Below are positions 14,514-17,798 of a DNA stretch of 17,798 nt, one piece after another; position 1 is the stretch's first letter; every line of letters begins with the position of its first letter. The position numbers and the translations under genes were made by a program. Origin of the DNA: Methylococcaceae bacterium (GTDB lineage: Bacteria; Pseudomonadota; Gammaproteobacteria; Methylococcales; Methylomonadaceae); contig JAUXDP010000024.1 of NCBI GenBank assembly GCA_030618325.1, forward strand, positions 1-17,798, read 5' to 3'. Below the pieces are notes generated by a model. The model was given only the letters and a program-made list of their open reading frames with translations, was not told where the DNA came from and did no database searches.

Positions 14514-16226
14514 ATGACCAATAAAACGACAACGCATCATCCTGCGTTTCATGAATTAAATCTTATTCCCCCTGTCCTAAAAGCACTGGAGATTGCAGGC
14601 TATGAATCGCCTACACCTATCCAGGCAAAAATCATCCCGTATATGATGGCGGGCAAGGATGTGCTGGGCCAGGCACAAACGGGAACTGGTAAAACTGCGG
14701 CTTTCGCTTTACCCATTTTGTCACGTATTGATATCAAAAAGGTCCAGCCGCAAGTTCTGGTGCTTGCACCTACTCGCGAGTTGGCGATACAGGTTGCTGA
14801 GGCATTTCACAATTATGCTTCGCAACTAAAAGGTTTTCATGTTATCCCCATTTATGGCGGCCAGGAATATGGTGGCCAGATTAGACAGCTGAAGCGTGGA
14901 GTGCATGTCGTGGTAGGTACGCCAGGTAGGGTGATGGATCATATGCGCAAAGGCACACTTAAACTTGGTGGTCTCAAAACTCTGGTGCTGGATGAAGCGG
15001 ATGAAATGTTGCGTATGGGTTTTATTGATGATGTTGAATGGGTATTGGAGCAGATCCCCGAGCAACGGCAAATCGCCTTATTTTCAGCTACTATGCCCAC
15101 AGCAATTCGACGTATTGCCGAAAAATATTTGCAAGACCCGGAGCAGATTACTATTAAAGTAAAAACTACTACCGCAGAAACAATTCGACAACGTTTCTGG
15201 ATGGTCAGTGGTGTACATAAACTGGATGCTTTAACGCGCATTCTTGAAGGAGAACCTTTTGAGGCTATCATTATTTTTGTTCGTACAAAAACTGCGACCA
15301 TAGAATTGGCAGAGAAGTTGGAAGCTAGAGGCTATGCTTCCGCAGCACTAAATGGTGACATTGCTCAAAATCAACGAGAACGCACTATCAACCGACTAAA
15401 AAAAGGGCAGCTGGATATTTTGGTTGCTACCGATGTAGCGGCCCGTGGCTTGGATGTGGAGCGCGTTAGTCATGTTATCAATTACGATATTCCTTATGAT
15501 ACAGAAGGTTATGTGCATCGTATTGGCCGTACAGGAAGGGCTGGCCGGAGCGGTGAAGCCATTTTATTTGTTTCTCCTAGAGAAAAAAGATTGTTGCGCG
15601 CTATAGAAAAAGCGACCAATAAAAGAATTGAACCGATGGTGTTGCCATCAACTGAAATTATTAATGATCAGCGCATAGCCAAATTTTATCAAAGAATTAC
15701 TGATACCTTGGCGGCTGAGAATCTGGAATTTTACACCAGCCTACTGGAACAATATCAACAGGAACACGATATTCCTGCAATGGAGATTGCTGCGGCTTTG
15801 GTCAAGATGGTTCAGGGTGGCAAACCCCTTCTAATAAAGCATCAGCCCGAAAAAAGAAAGCCCGAAGGTGACTGGAATCAGGATAAAAGTGCCTCCCCCA
15901 AAAGGCAAGGAGGCTCGAAACTACCCGAGCAATTACATAGGTTTCGTATTGAGGTCGGCAGGGATCATGATGTAAAACCTGGCAATATTGTAGGTGCTAT
16001 TGCTAATGAAGGAAATCTTGATAGCAAACAAATCGGCCAAATCGAGATTTATGATGATTTCAGTTATGTTGATTTACCCGCCGATCTTCCTGATGCCACC
16101 CTTAATGCCTTAAAAAAGGCTTGGGTAGCAGGTCAACAATTGAAACTCTCTATTACTGACTTTAAAGCCACTGCTCTCGGAGGTAGCAAAAAGAAAGGGA
16201 AGGCTAAAAAGCGCCGGGCACGATAA
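14514..16226 (+). CDS. deaD: DEAD-box ATP-dependent RNA helicase, CsdA/DeaD type
   Basis: A 570-residue RNA helicase that remodels structured RNA, classically in ribosome assembly and mRNA decay at low temperature. Motifs in order: Q-motif around F12 and PTPIQ (33-37), motif I AQTGTGKT (54-61), Ia PTREL (86-90), TPGR (136-139), II DEAD (160-163), III SAT (191-193), then ATDVAARGLD (305-314) and VI HRIGRTGR (335-342). A linker at about 440-480 is charged. It leads to a DbpA/CsdA-type RNA-binding domain with FRIEVGRDHDVKPGNIVGAI and IGQIEIYDDFSYVDLP. The tail GGSKKKGKAKKRRAR is basic and probably binds RNA. Length is a little below that of E. coli CsdA. ATG 14514 has only a weak CAGG upstream. 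A single base separates its stop from the end of the convergent chemoreceptor gene. Confidence 0.94.
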   Translation: MTNKTTTHHPAFHELNLIPPVLKALEIAGYESPTPIQAKIIPYMMAGKDVLGQAQTGTGKTAAFALPILSRIDIKKVQPQVLVLAPTRELAIQVAEAFHNYASQLKGFHVIPIYGGQEYGGQIRQLKRGVHVVVGTPGRVMDHMRKGTLKLGGLKTLVLDEADEMLRMGFIDDVEWVLEQIPEQRQIALFSATMPTAIRRIAEKYLQDPEQITIKVKTTTAETIRQRFWMVSGVHKLDALTRILEGEPFEAIIIFVRTKTATIELAEKLEARGYASAALNGDIAQNQRERTINRLKKGQLDILVATDVAARGLDVERVSHVINYDIPYDTEGYVHRIGRTGRAGRSGEAILFVSPREKRLLRAIEKATNKRIEPMVLPSTEIINDQRIAKFYQRITDTLAAENLEFYTSLLEQYQQEHDIPAMEIAAALVKMVQGGKPLLIKHQPEKRKPEGDWNQDKSASPKRQGGSKLPEQLHRFRIEVGRDHDVKPGNIVGAIANEGNLDSKQIGQIEIYDDFSYVDLPADLPDATLNALKKAWVAGQQLKLSITDFKATALGGSKKKGKAKKRRAR

Positions 16227-16227
16227 T

Positions 16228-17798
16228 TCACCCAACAACCTTAAATTGACCAACCAGCGCTTGAATATTAGAAGATAGTTGTGCCAGGTTGGCGCTACTT
16301 TCTGAAATTTGTTGTGAGCCTTGTGCTGCTTGATGAGTTTCCTGATTGATCTGTTCAACATTTTGACTCATCGATTCAGCAACAGAAGATTGTTGTTCTG
16401 ATGCGCTGGCAATATGTTTACACATTTCATCTATTTCTGTAATAGAGTCAATAATGGCGGTTAAAAAGGTGCTTTCTCTTTGTGTTTCTTCGACGGTGCT
16501 GGCCGTCCGTTTTTGCCCTGCCTGCATGACATTGACCGCAGTCGTTGCACCTGACTGCAACTGCTCGATCATTTCTTGAATTTCCTGGGTAGATTCTTGA
16601 GTGCGGCTGGCTAAAGTTCTTACCTCATCGGCAACCACTGCAAACCCTCTGCCTTGTTCTCCAGCTCTTGCCGCCTCAATTGCGGCATTTAGTGCCAACA
16701 GATTGGTTTGCTCGGCAATACCTCGGATAACATCCAAAACAGAGCCAATTTTTTCGCTATCATCGGCAAGGTTTTGTACGGCATCGGTCGCCGTGCTAAA
16801 TTCTTCAGATAAGGTATTTATTGCCTGAACGGTTTTATTAATGACCGATGATCCTGCTGATGCATTGGAATGTGCGGCCTCCGTTGCTTTGGCGGTACTT
16901 TGAGCGCTATGAGCCACTTCCTGGGTAGTTGCAGCCATCTCAGTCATCCCAGATGCAACTTGCTCGATTTCAGATTGTTGTTTTAAAGCGCCTTGGGTTG
17001 ATTGTTCACTGGTTACGGACATTTGCTCAGCCGCAGAAGCAAGTTGTTCTATGGATATTTCCAGTTCCTGTATGACATCCCCAAATTGCGAAGCCATATT
17101 ATTGAACGATTGTGCGACTTCGGCAAATTGATCCTTATTATCCAATTGTAATCGTGTTGTTAGATTACCGGAAGCTAATTCAGACGAAGCCGCTTTTAAT
17201 TTTGTAATGGCAGTCATAAAAGATTGATAAAATCCGGAAAACAAATAAACGGCTAGTAATAACATACCGGCAACCATGATGGAAAGCATGATCATTTTGT
17301 TGGAGTAATTATCTGTTCGTTGTTGCAACAGCTTGTCTAATTCGGGTGCAAGCTGATCCAGAAGCTGGAAGTTTTCTGAAATCGTTTTTGTCCCACGCTC
17401 AAAAATCGAAGCTGAAGGAATACTGATGAATTCTTTGTTTAAAATTTCACTTTCCAGTAATTGTATATAGCTTTCTGAGAGTGATAGGGCTTGTCTGGTT
17501 TCGTCATTGACGAGGGCGAAAACCCCTGGATTCGCTCGAAACAAAACTTCTGAGCCACGTTTGAGCTCAGCAATATTTTGTTGTACTGTAGATAGCAATG
17601 CCGCTAACTTGATACTTTGTTGTTGATTGACTGTTTGTTGGGCGGCAAACCCTGAAGCCAGACCTCGTGCCTGACCTAAATTTTCTACCATGTTTGGCAA
17701 TAATGAGACAATGGTATTCATAATATAGTAGCTGTCCAGCTTGGGATCCAGTGCTAAATTGGAGGTATCACCAATATGTTTAGCCAGTTCCAGGACAT
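16228..17798 (-). CDS. Methyl-accepting chemotaxis protein (N-terminus beyond the window)
   Basis: The reading frame stays open from the stop at 16228 to the right edge, giving about 523 residues. An internal Met at 17721 is not the start, because coding continues upstream with LELAKHIGDTSNLALDP and then KLDSYYIMN. The visible part begins with a largely helical periplasmic region (to about residue 140 counted from the internal Met). It then has a transmembrane helix (about 143-163), a HAMP domain (about 164-215), and a long coiled-coil signalling domain. The hairpin tip is RGIAEQTNLLALNAAIEAAR (333-352), followed by GRGFAVVADEVRTLA, which contacts CheA and CheW. The first transmembrane helix must lie outside the window. 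The DPxLDSYY-type helical sensor recurs in chemoreceptors and sensor kinases, but the ligand is unknown. No C-terminal CheR/CheB pentapeptide is present; the protein ends VGQFKVVG. Confidence 0.93.
   Translation of the reverse strand, partial: VLELAKHIGDTSNLALDPKLDSYYIMNTIVSLLPNMVENLGQARGLASGFAAQQTVNQQQSIKLAALLSTVQQNIAELKRGSEVLFRANPGVFALVNDETRQALSLSESYIQLLESEILNKEFISIPSASIFERGTKTISENFQLLDQLAPELDKLLQQRTDNYSNKMIMLSIMVAGMLLLAVYLFSGFYQSFMTAITKLKAASSELASGNLTTRLQLDNKDQFAEVAQSFNNMASQFGDVIQELEISIEQLASAAEQMSVTSEQSTQGALKQQSEIEQVASGMTEMAATTQEVAHSAQSTAKATEAAHSNASAGSSVINKTVQAINTLSEEFSTATDAVQNLADDSEKIGSVLDVIRGIAEQTNLLALNAAIEAARAGEQGRGFAVVADEVRTLASRTQESTQEIQEMIEQLQSGATTAVNVMQAGQKRTASTVEETQRESTFLTAIIDSITEIDEMCKHIASASEQQSSVAESMSQNVEQINQETHQAAQGSQQISESSANLAQLSSNIQALVGQFKVVG

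Noticed and set aside
16228..17721. Complete chemoreceptor gene starting at Met 17721
   Set aside because: The frame remains open and coding-like up to the window edge (LDSYY upstream of this Met), and a chemoreceptor needs a first transmembrane helix that is not yet reached.
1..17798. CRISPR arrays, tRNA or rRNA genes
   Set aside because: No regularly spaced direct repeats and no tRNA or rRNA consensus segments were seen.

Overview
The window looks like a stretch of gammaproteobacterial chromosome. A methane-oxidising Methylococcales-type genome would fit the protein style and the REP/RAYT repeats, but that placement is an impression and not a demonstrated result. Most of it is a surface-polysaccharide locus, set between housekeeping or signalling genes that have nothing to do with it.

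Layout: (1) At the left edge are the last 33 codons of an unidentified gene, then a SulP-family anion transporter with a STAS domain (117-1862). (2) After a 419-bp gap comes a tightly linked pair: a UDP-sugar 6-dehydrogenase with a UDP-glucuronate 4-epimerase-like enzyme (2282-4571). Together they should make an acidic sugar nucleotide. (3) Positions 4572-5302 are not a normal gene. They hold a decayed REP-associated tyrosine transposase (RAYT) bracketed by two REP palindromes in inverted orientation. The remnant is itself split by a 162-bp element with terminal inverted repeats and a TA target duplication. (4) A same-strand series follows from 5303 to 13493: Wzx-type flippase, TylF-like O-methyltransferase, polysaccharide pyruvyl transferase, a family-4-like glycosyltransferase, a WcaI-like glycosyltransferase, then rfbD-rfbA-rfbC for dTDP-L-rhamnose, the last three joined by ATGA overlaps. 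(5) Tail-to-tail with rfbC and overlapping its 3' end is a YbgA-like DUF523/DUF1722 gene whose second domain stops early exactly at the junction. (6) A CsdA/DeaD-type DEAD-box RNA helicase (14514-16226) converges with a methyl-accepting chemotaxis protein that runs off the right edge.

How the genes fit together: the locus can supply a uronic-acid-type sugar and most of the dTDP-rhamnose pathway, assemble them with at least two glycosyltransferases, decorate the product with methyl and pyruvate-ketal groups, and flip the lipid-linked repeat across the inner membrane. A Wzy polymerase, an initiating glycosyltransferase, outer-membrane export and length-control proteins, and rfbB (dTDP-glucose 4,6-dehydratase) are all absent here, so the pathway must be completed elsewhere. 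The mobile debris at 4.6-5.3 kb and the truncated ybgA-like gene at 13.5 kb lie on either side of the 5.3-13.5 kb block, which suggests that this block was replaced or inserted as a unit. The methyltransferase, pyruvyl transferase and first glycosyltransferase genes look richer in A/T, with many A or T runs, than the rhamnose and flanking genes. This was judged by eye and not measured.

I see no clearly unprecedented system. The most distinctive structure is the nested REP-RAYT-REP unit with the small TA-flanked element inside it.
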